Source: Pelodera strongyloides (lineage: Eukaryota; Nematoda; Chromadorea; Rhabditida; Rhabditidae). From it: 64,000 nt of DNA. Made by a program: the position numbers and the translations under genes. The stretch covers positions 496,001-560,000 of the forward strand of contig JAANDG010000012.1 in assembly GCA_036852015.1 (NCBI GenBank), written 5' to 3'. This document shows, in pieces, positions 52,756-64,000 of the stretch; position 1 is the stretch's first letter, and every line of letters starts with the position of its first letter. The notes beneath the pieces are model-generated. The model was not told the DNA's origin and did not search any database. It worked only from the letters and a program-made list of their open reading frames with translations.

Positions 52756-54651
52756 ACATTTTACATTATCATACATATTAACATATTGTCTTTTATGTCA
52801 TGAATCTTCGGTTTGTTACTGGTCGTGTACGCAAAACGCACAGAGCTGGAATTCTTTACGTAGTGAACTCTGGCTCGTGAATCGACAGCAGTATAGAACA
52901 ACAAGGAAGCGGGGGAATCACTATGACCGCTTAGCGCCTCATTTGATTAATCTCACAAGCTAGGCAAATGGTCATCAGATGGTCTCTAACTGGTTAGAAA
53001 ATGGCCGGTGATAGGTAATGGGGTTTTGTTTGGTGGAAACCATTCATATTATAACCAACGACACACGGTTTTCTGAGATCTCCAACTTACCGTTGTTTAC
53101 CAATGTAAGCTAACAACGATCACAAATCAAAGTACGCCTGCCACCGATCGGCAACATTATCCCTTCAAGCAATTATGACAATTGTATGCATTCCCTAAGG
53201 AATGGACACAAAACTGTAATTTAGTTGCCCCCGAAATTGATTCCTCCAATTGGAAATACATGGAACACATCATTTTTTCTCCAAACCACCTTATATTACT
53301 TCGCTCGGTAGAGCTTTGTCACTACTTATTGTCCTCATTTCTCATTGTACCTTGTTAGAAGTAGTGACAATTTTTGATCACGAGTGCAGAGTATGGATTT
53401 GAAAGTATGATGTACGTACCTCTGTACCTTTCTACGTTTTTTTGAGGAAGTCGTATAAGCCACTACTAGAGGTATGGACCATGGAACACATAACCTTATG
53501 GGCGCATTCGAGTTGGGCAAAATGCGCAAATTTCGCGAAATAATCAGTTCGAGTTGATAGGGCGAGAGATTGTTGACAAATAAGAGGGCCCAGGAAAAAA
53601 ATATTTCCAAGACTCTGCGTCTCTCCTTTGAGCGGGATATTTCGCAGCGCGCTAACACTGGCTAACGTGAACTCGAACTGATTATTTCGCGAAATTTGCG
53701 CATTTTGCCCAACTCGAATGCGCCCTATATGAAACTGCAACTTTTAGCGTTTTTATATGTAGCTGTATGTCCGAAGGTCTATATTATTAATACTTGTGAT
53801 GCAGACTCTCTTGGGTTCGGTTGTGTGCTTTTTATATGTTCTATAAATCATTATTTGCAAAAAATACTTCTTTCATGTACAGGCTCACAATCCAAGGATG
53901 ATTTGCACGCAGGCGGATAAAGACAGTCGCGTGACAACGCTTACTGACAGCTGGGTGCAATGGCTATACGACTATCTCTTCCAATCACTATTTTTTATTC
54001 ACAAGGTATGTTTTTTTAATTAAATAAATATAAAACGCCAGAAAGTGTGGCCCAGCTGTTTGGTTTATCAACTTCTTGTCGTAGATAAAAATAGAATTTT
54101 TTGTTTATTTGAAAACGAATACACTTTTGATAAAGTTTTATAGTATCCTTTTTAAAATATGATTTGGTGGATTCCGATGTGATGTTGAAATAAGCCGTTG
54201 ACTCGAGAATTTGTGGTAAACCTACCGTAAACTTACCGTACAACAAGGAAAAAAAGTCTCGAACGGAAGAAAACCCGCGAAAACCGGATTTTTTCGCTAT
54301 TGATTTTTTCTCGCGCGCGCGGGCGCGGTGGTTTGTGACGTGTGTGGTTTTCTTTTAGCATATTATCGTTTCGCGCTGATTATGGGAAGTCGTTCAACCT
54401 CTCGCTGCGCTCAGAATACAGAGAATGTATCAGAATCACCTTGCGTTCCACGAGCATTTTCTCTGTTGTTTTGTGCTTCCTGAACGCGTCGTTATCATCA
54501 CTTCATCACATTATAGTGTAATCGGGTATTTTTTGCCCAGTCCCTCTGCTTCAGCCGCTAGAACTATTTTTTTTATGCTTTCGGTTTAAAATATTCTACT
54601 CGTGTTCCTGCTCTGTGCTGGATATAGTATAATTTGAGTACTATCTAGGTG
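52756..54651. other. Spacer between the zinc-ribbon and PIWI genes
   Basis: Contains the hairpin element at 53500-53725 and otherwise AT-rich sequence without a recognisable exon. A CpG-dense stretch at 54300-54335 (CGCGCGCGCGGGCGCGG) about 320 bp upstream of the PIWI start codon may mark its promoter. Confidence 0.55.
53500..53725. mobile_element. 226 bp hairpin element, GGGCGCATTCGAGTTGGG ends
   Basis: The first 55 or so bases (GGGCGCATTCGAGTTGGGCA..TCGCGAAATAATCAGTTCG) are the reverse complement of the last 55 or so, around a spacer of about 115 bp. No coding capacity; MITE-like. Confidence 0.75.
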
Positions 54652-57600
54652 ATGAGCACCCCGTCCCCGTCTGTGCCTGGCCAGCGCGGGAGCCATGACA
54701 GTGGAGGATCGTCTTCCCGTGGACGTGGCGGTCGTGGATCCGTCGTTTCTCGCGAACGGGCGGATGCAGAGAGAAACATGGGAACAATCCATGGCGATTT
54801 GTTCACCCGGAGGCCTGGGCAGAACAAGACAGGTAGTTGTTCATTCAGTCCGTTCATGAAGTCTCATCCCCACTGTTGCTCGATGTACACCAGAGGCCGT
54901 ATTCACCACTCCGTTTACCCCTGGAGAAAACTGTCTCTCGGAGAAAATTTACCTAGAGAGCGAGAGAATGTCAAAAATTAGCATTCACCACTTTCTCTCC
55001 TTCCCCAAATATGCGTGGAGAGAGGGGTAAATTGTGACCGAGGTTTGCTCGGGTAAAAAAATTTTCCTTTGGAGAATTTTCGAAATTTTTAGTTATGTGA
55101 CTTTATGCTATATTGATTATTGTATTTTTAGAGTTTATAGCATATGTAACTTTTAAAAAGCTATTCTGCACTTCCTTAGTGCGGATTTTTGGCAGATGAA
55201 TATTCTATTATAAACTATAAATTCTATTATAAAAAATTCTATTATAAATAAACTATTCCTTAGTTTACTTTACCACGGGCATCTAATGAAATCCACTAAT
55301 TTTCCCTCATGTTAGCTTCATGTATGTAAGGCCCAACGTTTAGAGGATACTGGCAAGCGTGTGGTTGATACGCCGCACGGTTTCTCTTGGCTATATAAAG
55401 GGTAACCTCCTCACCACCTACAAAAATTAACAAGATTTAGTGAATTACTTATCTCGTCTTTTTTACGCTTTCTTTTTTCCTCTCATTGACTACTAAAATC
55501 TGCAGCTATATATGAACCTTGTTCAGCTAATTGCAACGATGTCCCTAATATAAATTCAAACGTTTAGAAACATTTCTCTATGATTAAGCGCAAAAAAAAG
55601 TTTCGAAATTCGAAATTTAAGAAAAATGAGACTGTGAAGGGTTAAAGTTAAATATAGTACAAACTAGACTATCTAGAACACGTGCAAAGTAGAAAGATAA
55701 GGAAGCAATAAAAATTAGAAGTTAAATATGACAAAACAAAGTTGTTTACTCCATCATTGCATCATGCTTTTTCAAAATGGCAGAGAAAAAATAATAATCT
55801 CTAGTCAAAAATTCTCCATATGCTAAATTCCACGTGAATACGTTTGCAGTTCGGACACAGGTAAATTTTCTCCAAAGAGAGGGGTAAATCCTCTCTAGAG
55901 ACAAGTTGTCTCTAGAGAAATTTTACCCTCGAGTGGTGAATACGGCCTCAGGTGTACAGGTTGGTGCGTGAAGACGGTAGAAGTGTATAATACCCCCATT
56001 TTGCAAATATACTACCCCCAAAATAAAATATACTACCACATGGGAAAATACTACCCCTGCAGTGTGCTAGAAAATATACTACCTCTTTGTAGAATACTAT
56101 CCCAACTTATTGTACTTGTACATGACTACCCCCGAACTTATTTTACATGACTACTGACTACCCCCAACAGAATATTTTTTCAAAAAAAAACTACCCCTTT
56201 GTTGTGGGTAAGTATATTCCCGATTTGGGTAGTATACTACACTGTCACTAGGGTAGTATTCTACATTTTTACCCTTGAAAACACGCACGAACCATCTCCG
56301 AAAGCAATTCGAAATTAACATATTTGTCCGAAACGTGGTGGTTTATTAAAACGGTCTATCACTAAGCTAAAGAAAACACTTTACGCATGGAATTTAGACC
56401 CTGAAGTACTCTTGTTTGTTGCGCTCGCGTGTCACTTCATTTGTTTCTTTAGGTTCCGCTGGACAACCCCGTGACTGTGTGGCTAATTTTGTGAGAGTCT
56501 TGGACCGATCGGGAAAGACCATCCGACAGCACCACGTCCAGTTTTTGCCAGAAGTGGACTCAAAGAATGTACTGAGTTGAATTCCAAACGTTCACTTAGA
56601 CATTGAATTCGCTTCTGAAGTGGAGGGCAATCTGGCTCATGGCTGGTTGTAACTGGTGACTATCACTGCATGCATGGGGCTGTCTGTAGCTGAATTTAGA
56701 GTTATGTTGATGACTTGCCGTGTTATTTTATGATAATCACTGCCATTTGTGAACTGTGGACTTTAGATGCGTGAGAAGATGCTGGAGCAGTGTCTCGAGG
56801 GAACAAGCTTCTTGTTTGATGGAATGATTCTTTACTGTGTGGAGGGAACCATCGGACGAGAGGTATTCACACTGGTTTTGTTCTTTCTTTTCACCCTCTG
56901 TGGAAAAAACTGCCATCTATTTTATTTGACTTACTAATTGGTATATTCCTTGATCTAACTCAAGTTTTCCAGGAATGCTTTTCTGTCAATCATCCGATTT
57001 CGCAAAAGGAGGTGAAGATAAATATGAAGGTTACTGTGGAATTTATGGCCAACGATCCGCAGGCAATCAATGTTTACAACCTGCTAATCCGAAGGTAGAT
57101 CAATCCGTAGTCTGAGCCCGCAACTGGCCCGGTGGCCTGTGCTTATGCATTGTGCTCACCCACCTCCGGTTTGAACATGAGAAATAGATTACTAGAGTAT
57201 CATAGATAGATTACCAGCGAACCGAATTTCTAACTACCTCCGGGGTCACCGGCGAAGCTTACGCCCCGGTTCAATGTGTGGTTTTAATACTGGTGCTGTA
57301 TCCTAGACTAGAGAAAATTACGTTGAGTCCAGTACAATGGTAAATGGTAATCCATTATGAAAATTGTTTTGTAGATCCATTATGAGAAGTATGGCTGTAT
57401 GGCCGTAACTTCTCGACCTGCTTCATGTCCTTATTTGTTTGCAGAGCGCTGAGACTCACAAACTGCGTGCCTATCGCACGTCACTTTTTTAACCCTAAGG
57501 CAAGGAAGGAAGTCAGGGGTTACAACCTCCAGTTGTGGCCTGGTTACGAGACTTCCGTCCGTTGTTACGAAGACGGAATTATGTTATGTGTTGAAACCCG

Positions 57601-60600
57601 TTGGAAGGTTCTCCGCCTCGATACCGTCTATAAGCAGGTATACATTGTCCAATTTGATTATTCTTGCGCAACTGTTATGAGTAAAAATACTGATAATTAT
57701 TGTTAAATTAATAGGAGAAAAATACCAAACTTGCGCTTGGCGATCGGTACTAAGCAACAGGCGGGATTTTAAATTGCGGTTAAACTATCTCTAAGCTCAC
57801 CTCTTCTAGATGGTGGAAGTCATGGACGGATGTAAACAAGATCAGGAGAAATTTCACAGTGAATGCAAAAGACTTTTCATTGGTCAGACCGTGATTACAC
57901 TGTACGTTATTCATTTCATCATTACCACCTATTTTGGAGTTGTGAAAAGTTGAACAACATACCAAATACCTGAAAAACTTGAAAACTAATGGCGGATTTC
58001 GTTGCGGAGCTGCGGAGTCCGGTACAAATTCTTCGCCTTTGTATAATACGGTTCCAATGTATGCATAACCGGCTAATTCGTTTGTTTCCTTCCCACTTTA
58101 GCTGTTTCCTAGGTATAACAACAAGATGTACCGCATCTCTGATGTTGACTTCGATATGTCTCCCTCGTCCTGCTTCGACCTATGCACCGGCCAACAGACA
58201 ACCTTCAAGGACTATTTCGAATCTCAGTACAACATCAAACTTTCCGACGAGTGCCAGCCACTTCTGGTATTTCTTTTCAAGCTTGAGAAACTGAGATGTT
58301 TCACCAAAATCCTATGTTTATTTATGTAGAAGCTGATCGTGGTACGATATAGTTTCGTTACACAAGGTGGTCGGCCGATAATGACAGTTTTTTCAGGTTA
58401 GCATGGGAAAACCCAAACAGCCGGGAGAGCCAAATCAGAAGACTTACCTCCTTCCGGAATTCTGCAATCTTACCGGCATTACCGACACGATGCGAAAAGA
58501 TCAGAAGCTCATGCGCGCCATGAGTATGGTCACTCGTCTTACCCCCGATATGCGCTTCCAGATGACTCAAACATTGTTGGATAGTCTTCAAAGGTGTGTG
58601 ATTTTGTTTAGCAGCGTCGAATTGAAGTTTTTGAAACGCATTGCGTACACCTGCTTTCTTGTGCATAATATGTAAATGAGCAACAATTAGAATAAAACAA
58701 CCCCAATTAGACCCCACTTCACATAAATACATAGGAATGCCAGTACTTGAGATGCGTTTCAAAAACCGGCCGGTATTTCGCTTTGGAATATTTTTATCTT
58801 GTTTAAACACTGACTCATCAAGTGTTTTTCAGCGATGAAAAAATACAGCATATCTTTGCGGCATGGGAGTTCGAATTGGACTCACGCCTTGTTGATGTTG
58901 TTGGTCGCGTCTTGCCTCTTCAGAAGGTTGGAATTTCTATAATTATTTTACCCTTTTATAGCTATCTGCGTAATGCTCTTGCCTTACAATTTTTTTTTGT
59001 TTAGATCTACGGTCAAGACTCCGGCCAGGGTCCGAGAGCGTACGAACCTGAGAGGCAAACCGTCGAGTGGGCAAGACTTGTGAAAACGAATGGGAACTTT
59101 CGTTCTGCCAAGATGGTGAATTGGATCTTACTTGCCCCCACATTTGACAGCCGTGCTGAGCCTTTAGCAACGAAGTTCATCGGTGGGTATTGTACCGAGT
59201 TTTGTGCACCACGTAGCTCTGAAATAAAATGTAACTTGTCGATGTAGAACACCATCTTCCAGTCCCGCGAACCAGTTATTTTGAATGATATGTATGTAGC
59301 CCATGGGAAAAAAATCCTATGGCTTTTCCGCTTCCCATTACTTTACCTGATAAGATCACTTAAATTTCAGTAACACATCTTTTTTTAGACAGACACGTCG
59401 TAGTGGGAACTAATTTTCAAGTGTATGTTAAGCATGAATCAAATAAATTATTCATATTTCACTAGTGACGCAGGAGCGGAATCACATCACTCTGCCAACC
59501 CCAGTCCTCTAACATAACATAATTTTGCGCCTCTTCTAGAGTCGTGTAAACGCATTGGTAAACTGCTGGGCATGAACGTTGGTGATCCTATGTGTATTGA
59601 AGTTCGCGGAGCCGATTCTACGGATTACCTTCAGGTTAGTAGTTTACGACTTTTGAGCTGTACAGAGTAATTCATGGCCCGTGGTTTAATTTGAAGTGTG
59701 ACGCAGAGTTTGATGCACGTTTATCTACAAAAAATCATTATTATATGATTACACTTTCCCGGACGGGGACGATGCACCAGGTGCGAACCGTATTCTGTGG
59801 GTGACTGCTCAAAAGACTGTCACGCGGGACTTGAATCTTTATCTTGAGTACAAAAGGTCAAAAGGCTTTAAAGCGAAATTCCGGCCGGTTTTTGTACCGC
59901 ATTGCGTACACTTGCTTTCTTATGCAGCAAGCAGCATACGCAAATGAGCAACAATTAGAATAAAAACTAGACCCAATTAGACCTCGATGCATAAATGCTT
60001 AGGAATGCAAGTACTTGAGGTGCATTTCAAAAACCGGCCGGTGTTTCGCTTTAAAAGGGAAGAGGCGATCTTCAATAGTGGACTGGTCGTTAGATTCCTC
60101 AGCAACCGATATAAGGTGGATGTTCTGCAACAGAACAAACTGTAGAAGAGCCCCAGTAACTGGGACCACCGTCAAGCGGCCTAAAGTTAACATAACCACT
60201 TAAGTACTGATAATGGCGGGCGTAGCCTGATACATCATGCGGGACGAGATATTAATGGCAAATATGCGCGCGATTAATCGAATAACAACAAAATGTGAGT
60301 CATGAGGAAGAAAGTTAACTCAAAATTTTATTGATTAATGTATCCTAAAGGATATAAGAACGTGAATGGTAAAGGCAATTAGATCTATATTAAGTGCTAA
60401 TTTAGCATATTTGTGCACACTGCTAACATTTTGTATTGTAGGCTGCACGTGGAGCTCTCGAGAGAGCCGAGGGTCATGACATTCATCTCATTGCGGTTAT
60501 TCTGAGCGACGACAACAAGACCCGCTACGATTCTCTGAAGAAATTATTTTGCCTCCAAGTGCCAGGTACCAATTCCTCTAGATCGTATCCTTTTGTAGGG

Positions 60601-62421
60601 GGCCCATTCGAGCCAGATGCCGAAAAAGACTGACTTCGCGAGGTGCAGAAATATGTGTTTCTGTCGTGAGAAAAGTTTCTTTCAGTTCCCTCACAATTCG
60701 TTCTCCAAAGGACATTGCAAGGCAAGGCCACGGATCGTGGCGACAACAAGAACTTCGATTCCATCGTCTTGAAGATTATTGTACAAATGAACTGTAAGAT
60801 GGGTGGCGCACCCTGGAAAGTGAAGATTCCAGTAAGTCGTTTTTTTGTGCCGCATACGCGTTAAATACGGGTGTCAATAAGCGTTTTTCGTGTGTCGACA
60901 ACATACACTCGATCCCCTTTCCAGATTAAGGACGGAATGATTGTCGGCTACGATCTCTACTCCGACAGTACGACTAAGGGAAAATGTGTTGGCGCTTGCG
61001 TTTCATCGTATGACGAGGACTATACCAAGTGGTATAGTCAAACGAAGCCGCATGCGAACCCGACGGAACTGGGCACCAACCTTGTGGGCTTTATGCGCAG
61101 TGAGTATTTTTTGGTTACTGCTCATATATCGCTCTATTTCGTCTAATGTATTGTCCATGTGAATTCGTTTCTTTTTCCCAGGGTGTCTCCTTCGATATTA
61201 CCAGGAAAACAACAAGCTTCCTAGCAGACTATTCTTCTACCGAGACGGCGTGGGAGATGGACAAATTCCTCATCTGAGGAACGTTGAGGTGTAAATTCTC
61301 ATTTCGCGCATATTTGTACATCGAGGCGCAACACTACTTAAAAATGCACCGTATTGTGAGAAATTTGGAGTAAGAAGGCCTTTCTTTTTCAGACCTAACT
61401 CGACACACTGTAGAACTGAAGATATAGAAACCATCTTAGGAGCTTGGCAGTGTTCAAACCTCGGCGTTCTCCCGCCTTCTCTTTCACGCTCTAGTTCAAC
61501 TGTGTCTTCAGGTGCCGCAGATCCAGGAGGCTTGCCGACATACTTGCGCGAAACTGCAACTACCGCCATACTACATCCAGTTCGTGTTTATTGTGGTCAC
61601 AAAGAAGGTGAATGTGCGAATCCTTCAACTTGGAACCGGCAGCGGTTACGAAAATCCGTACCCGGGTACTATTGTGGACACAGTTGTCACTCGACCCGAA
61701 AGGTGCGCTTTGTTTGCCTTTTGTGTGAAACGATTATTTCTCACTAACGGTATAAGTTCGTCTCCTACCAGCTGCCTGGCATTAGAGTTCCCATGTAGTG
61801 CATTAAATAAAAAGTTACAGTTGTGTTCCGTTATATTTCAGCACTACTAGTCATTTAAAGCAAAAATACATTAAAAAATATCGTGCTGAATAAATTGGCT
61901 TCCTGTCTCAGCCGCTTTCTGCGACGTAGTGAAAATTATCGTAGTTTAATTACCCAATATCCATCCAATCACAGTTTTCTTATGTCACCATGAATTTTAG
62001 ATACGATTTCTACATGGTTCCTCAGGCTGTGAACCAAGGAACTGTTACGCCGGTCTCCTACAGCATCATTTATGACGACACGTCGCTTCAACCGGACCAG
62101 CATCAGATGGTAAGTATTATTAAAACTGGCACACGTTTTCTTTATTTGAAACGCAACATATGCGCATGAGCAAAAAAAACCAGAACGCGTTTGCCATTTC
62201 TAGGTAACCCGTTTACGAAACATCCCCATGACTGACAGAACTATTATTTGCCCTATTTTCAGCTTGCTTACAAGTTGTGCCATCTCTACTACAACTGGCA
62301 AGGCACAATTCGCGTTCCGGCTCCCTGTCAGTACGCCCACAAACTGGCCTTCCTCCATGCACAGAGTCTGCACGAGTCCCTCGAGGAGGGGCCCCTGAAG
62401 TCCAACCTATACTACCTGTAG
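54652..62421 (+). CDS. piwi: PIWI-clade Argonaute, 18 exons, 842 aa
   Basis: piRNA-guided silencing slicer of the germline in this family. Exons: 54652-54832, 56453-56568, 56767-56862, 56973-57094, 57445-57637, 57810-57901, 58113-58266, 58397-58593, 58833-58926, 59005-59182, 59540-59634, 60442-60565, 60686-60831, 60925-61099, 61182-61288, 61512-61702, 62001-62109, 62263-62421. All phases join, and the length is normal for PIWI. An N-terminal RGRGGRG (residues 23-29) is a likely dimethylarginine/Tudor docking site. The PAZ domain lies at about 240-350 ([14 protein letters not shown]). In the PIWI domain, D606 (VGYDLYSD), D676 (YRDGVGDGQ) and H816 (QYAHKLAFL) form the catalytic triad, with E644 as candidate fourth residue. 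So it should be slicer-competent. It ends YYL, typical of PIWI. A frame one codon longer would need GTG at 54649; ATG 54652 is preferred. AATAAA is at 62798. Confidence 0.96.
54893..55949. mobile_element. About 1.06 kb inverted-repeat element in PIWI intron 1
   Basis: Left terminus GAGGCCGTATTCACCACTC and right terminus GAGTGGTGAATACGGCCTC are exact reverse complements. Subterminal regions are rich in TCTCTAGAGA, GGTAAATTTTCTC and similar inverted pieces. No open frame looks like a transposase, so it is non-autonomous. Confidence 0.75.
55959..56292. mobile_element. 334 bp inverted element built of ACTACCCC-type repeats (PIWI intron 1)
   Basis: Ends GGTTGGTGCGTG and CACGCACGAACC form short inverted termini. 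The left two thirds repeat ACTACCCC variants spaced by AT-rich sequence about a dozen times (for example AATACCCCC, ATACTACCCC, ATACTACCTC). The last third carries the complementary GGGTAGTAT. It lies immediately after the 1.06 kb element. Confidence 0.6.
58626..58786. mobile_element. CCGGCCGG-ended element in PIWI intron 8
   Basis: Right end GTTTCAAAAACCGGCCGG then TATTTCGCTTTGG. The interior shares CATTGCGTACAC, TGAGCAACAATTAGAATAAA and AGTACTTGAG with the copy at 59867-60053. The left terminal bases are worn (TTTTTGAAACGC). Confidence 0.7.
59867..60053. mobile_element. CCGGCCGG-ended element in PIWI intron 11
   Basis: Both termini are preserved: TTTAAAGCGAAATTCCGGCC on the left and GGCCGGTGTTTCGCTTTAAA on the right. 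About 187 bp, non-coding, over 80 percent alike by eye to the copy at 58626-58786. Its ends also match the hairpin at 38751-38920. Confidence 0.75.
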
Positions 62422-62929
62422 GCTTACTCTAATTCTACAGGTGTCGTGTTTAAACTGGTCCCTTACCTTAACTGAGGCACCCAGGAAATTGTCTGCCTGT
62501 CTTCAGGCGTGCATGTTATCTACCAACTTAATGTCGTTTTTTTTGTCAGTGGGCGGGTTTTCCTTTTAAAATAGTTACGTTAGAGAGGTTTTGACTACGA
62601 CGCACATAAAACCCGTAGCGCTGTAGTGATTTACTGCTAACCTTGTTATTTTACCAATTGTTTATATATGTGCTTTATTTTTTGTACTGTTAGTATTGTT
62701 CGTGACATTTATACTCATTTTGTACATTATATATAATATATTTTATACCTCTTATAGTTTTTTGTTGTATGATTTGTTTCATATGCTAACCCAGTTTAAT
62801 AAAGATTTTTTTGTGAAGTACCTTGATATCGTTTGGTCGAGTGGTTTGTTCGCGCGCACTACCTGTGTATTCATGCTTACATCACCGAACGTTTCTTTGT
62901 TTGAGTGTTAGTTTCTGTAATGTCTTCAT
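62422..62929. other. PIWI 3' UTR and short intergenic gap
   Basis: AT-rich, with a polyadenylation signal AATAAA at 62798-62803, only about 130 bp before the next predicted start codon in the same direction. The close spacing could mean a shared promoter region or a trans-spliced operon-like arrangement; nothing in the sequence decides this. Confidence 0.5.
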
Positions 62930-63551
62930 ATGTATATGTACAGTTTCATGTCCATCATTGAGTATCACGGTGGACCTGCAGAAGATAGCGGTGTCGACTT
63001 TGTGGATGAGTACACTTTTGGCAAGGAAGAATTGTGTGTTGGCGAGTCATACCAGGTTAATTAACTTTATTTTCGTTTTCCGAAGGTCTTTCGACGTGCG
63101 GTAAGAGACTTCGTACCCTCCAGTATCGTCGCATTTGGTTCGCGTGTCGTTATTTTTGGCCAATCTGATTAGATCCTAGTTCTTGAGTTAAGAGCCCTTG
63201 TTTTCCGTCACTCTTTCTCGTCTGTTTTTCGTTGATATGTATTCAGAAGGTATGATCCAAAATCTAGATGGTAAAAGGGTGCGCGGAACTTCGCCCTACC
63301 TTCGCCAGGTTTACGCGAAAGGGTGCTCACAATCAATTCATCGTGCGAGAGTCTCGCAAAGACTGTGCGAGGTGCGCCACGAGATAAGCACACACCTGAT
63401 TGTTTCATCGCTAGACCATTTGTTGTAGTACAGTAGGTCGTTAATGTCTGAATTTCAGGTCCACTTTATTGATGGCGATAATAACGGGTTCGTCTGTCGC
63501 CGTGCGGAAGACACGAAGCGAAATTTGGAAATTCGGACTTTTGCTTTGTAA
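62930..63551 (+). CDS. Start of an unidentified gene, two exons seen, probably continuing
   Basis: Exon 62930-63055 starts at ATG after an in-frame TAA and codes 42 residues (including SIIEYHGGPAEDSGVDFVDE and KEELCVGESYQ). It joins in phase 0, after a TTTCAG acceptor, to 63459-63547, which codes VHFIDGDNNGFVCRR and EDTKRNLEIRTFA. The frame then reaches TAA at 63549-63551, giving a 72 aa protein. However, that TAA lies inside a strong donor (GTAAGT at 63548), so the gene more likely continues outside my view. No family is recognised. A first exon upstream with the acceptor CAG at 62943 is an alternative. Confidence 0.4.
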
Positions 63552-64000
63552 GTTATCAGAAGGCCACTTTTTTCTGTACACATATGGTCTGCAATCGACC
63601 AAATTTTGCTACCAGCATTTGTTAAGGAACGATATGGGAGTTAATGCGAAAGTGCCAACAGTTGGCTCGGTCCAAATTCTATTTCATGGTACGATTACGG
63701 TACCTGGCCTTCGCGCCAAAATTCAATTCAAATCGGGCGGGTAGGTGCAATATTAATCAATACAGAGAATGTGGGCCTTTCGCCGGGCCGGAGAGCATAA
63801 GTGCCTCTTCCTTCCCCCGGTGCCCTTTTTCTCTTATTATGATTTTAAATAATAGATTATTATCATTTTTTGTTTTTCTTATTTGTTCAGCCACTGAACT
63901 GATGAGGGTCAGGCTGGGTTTTTGCCCGTCTTCAGTAAGACCCGAAACGGGATTAAACTATTTTATTTTTATTTAATTGTTTTTATCCCCGCCCCTCAGC
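63552..64000. other. Right edge of window, no exon established
   Basis: Probably intron of the preceding gene. Open frames at 63641-63740 look somewhat coding but cannot be joined in phase to the exon ending at 63547. A structured motif with a CTGATGA..GAAAC core lies at 63884-63955. Confidence 0.45.

Noticed and set aside
63641..63740. Possible third exon of the gene starting at 62930
   Set aside because: The coding-like frame cannot be joined to the exon ending at 63547: the phase gives an immediate TAA, and the acceptor lacks a pyrimidine tract.

Overview
The window is animal nuclear DNA. It holds intron-rich protein genes with GT..AG introns, and many acceptors read TTTTCAG or TTTTAG. 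It also has abundant CT/GA microsatellites and many short inverted-repeat transposons in introns and spacers. I rebuilt genes exon by exon, checking that splice phases stay open and that the proteins match known families. The organism is probably an invertebrate. I cannot name the phylum; a degenerate array of TTAGGC-like hexamers and the acceptor style are compatible with a nematode but do not prove it.

Layout: (1) 1692-6235 (+), a secreted zinc carboxypeptidase of family M14, 13 exons, 424 aa, without the usual activation propeptide. (2) 7357-21572 (-), coatomer subunit alpha (COPA), complete, 34 core exons plus one possible cassette exon. Its penultimate intron carries a retrotransposon ORF1-like reading frame on the other strand (8017-8856), and a near-identical 313 bp tandem duplication copies the end of its third exon. 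(3) 21573-42353, a repeat-rich stretch with one tentative four-exon gene of unknown family (28029-36894, +). (4) 42377-49726 (+), a TRAK/Milton kinesin adaptor, 18 exons. (5) 51356-52755 (+), a 118-residue double-zinc-ribbon protein with a C-terminal membrane anchor. (6) 54652-62421 (+), a complete PIWI-clade Argonaute, 18 exons, 842 aa, with all catalytic residues. (7) 62930 onward (+), the start of a further gene of unknown family.

The genes are ordinary neighbours rather than a pathway: COPA works in Golgi-to-ER vesicles, TRAK in mitochondrial transport, PIWI in piRNA silencing of transposons. The most unusual material lies between exons: several distinct inverted-repeat element families, one of them with hammerhead-ribozyme-like cores in both arms and a 15 bp target duplication (44477-44858), four elements inside the introns of the PIWI gene, and scattered clusters of a GGCGCACC/TGGCACACC-type motif.
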